Shown here: positions 62,481 through 64,000 of the stretch, piece by piece
Layout of the letters: the number at the start of each line of letters is the position of its first letter
How positions within the stretch are numbered: position 1 is the stretch's first letter
NCBI RefSeq assembly: GCF_002591975.1
Contig: NZ_NVQE01000001.1
Location: 1-64,000, forward strand
DNA length: 64,000 nt
Direction: 5' to 3'
From: Mycobacterium neglectum
Lineage (GTDB): Bacteria > Actinomycetota > Actinomycetes > Mycobacteriales > Mycobacteriaceae
Translations under genes and position numbers: made by a program
The notes under the pieces: generated by a model
Database searches by the model: none
The model's input: only the letters and a program-made list of their open reading frames with translations
What the model was told of the DNA's origin: nothing

Positions 62481-63326
62481 TCATGCGCCCGACTGACAGC
62501 CCACGGCGGGTGAATATTCGACGGTGACCGGTGCGTGGTCGGACCAGCGCAGCGCATAGGCCTCGGCCCGCTCGACCCGGGCGGATACGGCACGCGCTGC
62601 CAGGCCGGCCGTGGCCAGTTGATAGTCGATGCGCCAGCCGGCGTCGTTGTCGAACGCCCGCCCACGCCAGGACCACCACGCGTACGGTCCTGGCACATCG
62701 GGGTGGAGCACCCGCACCACATCCACCCAGCCCGAGGACAGTAGCTCGGTGAGCCAGGCCCGCTCGCTGGGCAGGAATCCCGACTTCTTGAGGTTTCCTT
62801 TCCAGTTCTTGATGTCGTTCTCGGTATGGGCGATATTCCAGTCGCCGCATATGACGGCATCGCGGCCGGAAGCGGCCAGCGCGGCCATTCGCGCCCCAAG
62901 GGTCGCCATGAACCGCTCCTTCTCCAGCTGACGGTCGGTCTCCGCCTCACCGGTCTGGATGTACAGGCTGGCCACGGTCAGACCGGCAGGTCCGATGTCC
63001 AAGTCGGCCTCCAGATACCGTCCGTGCGAGCCGAATTCGTCGGAATCCATCAACCGCGTCGCGTCAATCGGATGGCGGGACAGGACCGCAACACCGCTGC
63101 GCCCCTTGATATGTGGTTCCGCCGACACCAGATACCACCCGTCGGTCAACGCGGGCGCCAAGGCCGTTGCCAGTTGGTCGTCGTCGGCACGCGTCTCCTG
63201 CAGGCACACCACGTCGGCGGTGGTGGCCGCGAGCCACGGCAGCAGTCCGAGGTTCTCCGGCGAGCGCTCTTTGATCGCCGCGCGGATGCCGTTGACGTTG
63301 ATGGTCGAGACAATCAGCGAGGACAC
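62481..63326 (-). CDS. xthA: Exodeoxyribonuclease III
   Basis: 281 aa AP endonuclease/3'-5' exonuclease of base excision repair. Motifs: STINVNGIRAA, VVCLQETRADD with catalytic Glu, ICGDWNIAHTENDIKNWKGN, WWSWRGRAFDNDAGWRIDY and the terminal WSDHAPVTVEY. All metal and catalytic residues are present. Confidence 0.94.
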   Translation of the reverse strand: MSSLIVSTINVNGIRAAIKERSPENLGLLPWLAATTADVVCLQETRADDDQLATALAPALTDGWYLVSAEPHIKGRSGVAVLSRHPIDATRLMDSDEFGSHGRYLEADLDIGPAGLTVASLYIQTGEAETDRQLEKERFMATLGARMAALAASGRDAVICGDWNIAHTENDIKNWKGNLKKSGFLPSERAWLTELLSSGWVDVVRVLHPDVPGPYAWWSWRGRAFDNDAGWRIDYQLATAGLAARAVSARVERAEAYALRWSDHAPVTVEYSPAVGCQSGA

Positions 63327-63398
63327 AGCAGCAGACCCTATCGATCAGCCAAGGGCCCGGCTTGCGGTACCGGCGGTACCACCTTTAGTGTCGGGCAG

Positions 63399-64000
63399 AT
63401 GAACGAGCGCGCACCGATACATCTGGGATCCGGCGAGCCGATGCTTTTGCTACATCCGTTCATGATGTCGCAGAACGTGTGGAAAGGCGTCGCGCCTTTG
63501 ATTGCTGACACGGGCCGCTACGAGGTGCTCGCGCCCACCATGCCCGGCCACAACGGCGGCATCAAGGGCCGGTTCTTTCTTGATACCGCCGAGCTGGCCG
63601 ACGACATGGAACGCCGGATGGACGCGCTGGGCTGGGACACCGCGCACATCGTCGGCAACTCGCTTGGCGGCTGGGTGGCGTTCGAGCTGGCACGCCGCGG
63701 TCGGGCCCGATCGCTGACCGGCATCGCCCCGGCCGGCGGCTGGACCCGCTACACCCCCGCGAAGTTCGAGATCGTGTTCAAGTTCGTGGCGGGCCTGCCC
63801 GTCTGGCTGGGAGCCAAGGCCCTCGGGCCGCGCGCCCTGAAGCTGCCCTTTGTCCGTCAGCTCGGCTTTGTGCCGATCAGCGCCACCGCGGACCGCCTCA
63901 ACGACGAACAATGGCTCGACATCATCGACGACGTCACCCACTGCCCGGCCTACTACCAGCTGCTGCTCAAGTCGCTGTTGATGCCGGGCCTACTCGAACT
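63399..64000 (+). CDS. Alpha/beta hydrolase, 3' end outside window
   Basis: From ATG 63399 at least 200 codons remain open to the right edge. Alpha/beta hydrolase features: LLLHPFMMSQNVW (oxyanion region), APTMPGHNGG and the nucleophile elbow GNSLGGW with Ser88. The catalytic His lies beyond the window. Divergent from xthA with 72 bases between. Substrate unknown. Confidence 0.8.
   Translation, partial: MNERAPIHLGSGEPMLLLHPFMMSQNVWKGVAPLIADTGRYEVLAPTMPGHNGGIKGRFFLDTAELADDMERRMDALGWDTAHIVGNSLGGWVAFELARRGRARSLTGIAPAGGWTRYTPAKFEIVFKFVAGLPVWLGAKALGPRALKLPFVRQLGFVPISATADRLNDEQWLDIIDDVTHCPAYYQLLLKSLLMPGLLE

Overview
The window is G+C-rich mycobacterial DNA, most likely from a fast-growing, environmental Mycobacterium/Mycolicibacterium. 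The gene order matches, from memory, the M. tuberculosis Rv3300c-Rv3338 stretch: RluA-like synthase, glpD2, lpdA, Rv3304, amiA1, amiB1, punA, pmmB, upp, Rv3311, add, deoA, cdd, sdhCDAB, sigJ, Rv3329-type aminotransferase, dacB1, BrkB-like protein and trpS. No rRNA, tRNA, CRISPR array or insertion sequence is visible.

Layout. Positions 1-14.8 kb hold the conserved left block: a secreted glycoside hydrolase, glycerol-3-phosphate and flavoprotein dehydrogenases, two M20 amidohydrolases, purine nucleoside phosphorylase, a MarR/AbrB divergent pair and phosphomannomutase. From 14.8 to 33.2 kb lies an accessory block around upp. It contains a five-gene minus-strand operon (SGNH esterase, glycosyltransferase, PapA-like acyltransferase, stand-alone ketosynthase, short flavoprotein). 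It also contains a six-gene plus-strand operon of overlapping genes (polyprenyl-type GT, GTs, a GT-C-like membrane protein, an accessory membrane protein, a flippase), a GH6 lipoprotein, a second ketosynthase and a second short flavoprotein. Together these look like a locus that builds, acylates and exports a surface glycan or glycolipid; no ACP, AT or KR domain accompanies the ketosynthases.

From 33.9 to 37.3 kb are an ESX-type substrate and NlpC/P60 pair, an SRPBCC protein, the Rv3311 homologue and a broken glyoxalase gene. From 37.3 to 44.7 kb come an alpha/beta hydrolase, nucleoside salvage (add-deoA-cdd) and divergent sdhCDAB. From 44.7 to 54.5 kb come an AI-2E transporter, sigJ with a carboxymuconolactone-decarboxylase-like partner, and a polyamine/amino-acid catabolic set (APC permease, USP, aminobutyraldehyde-type dehydrogenase, Lrp, class III aminotransferase, SMP-30). 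From 54.7 to 64 kb are dacB1, a guanidine locus, BrkB-like, trpS, ndh, xthA and a partial hydrolase.

Most notable: (1) a guanidine-I (ykkC) riboswitch at about 57.28-57.40 kb in front of a sodium:solute symporter, next to a divergent ureohydrolase resembling the nickel guanidine hydrolase GdmH; (2) the ketosynthase/PapA/glycosyltransferase locus with duplicated ketosynthase and flavoprotein genes, and a shared promoter carrying an AGCTAA-centred palindrome in its spacer; (3) an LpdA that keeps both redox cysteines but lacks the His-Glu pair.
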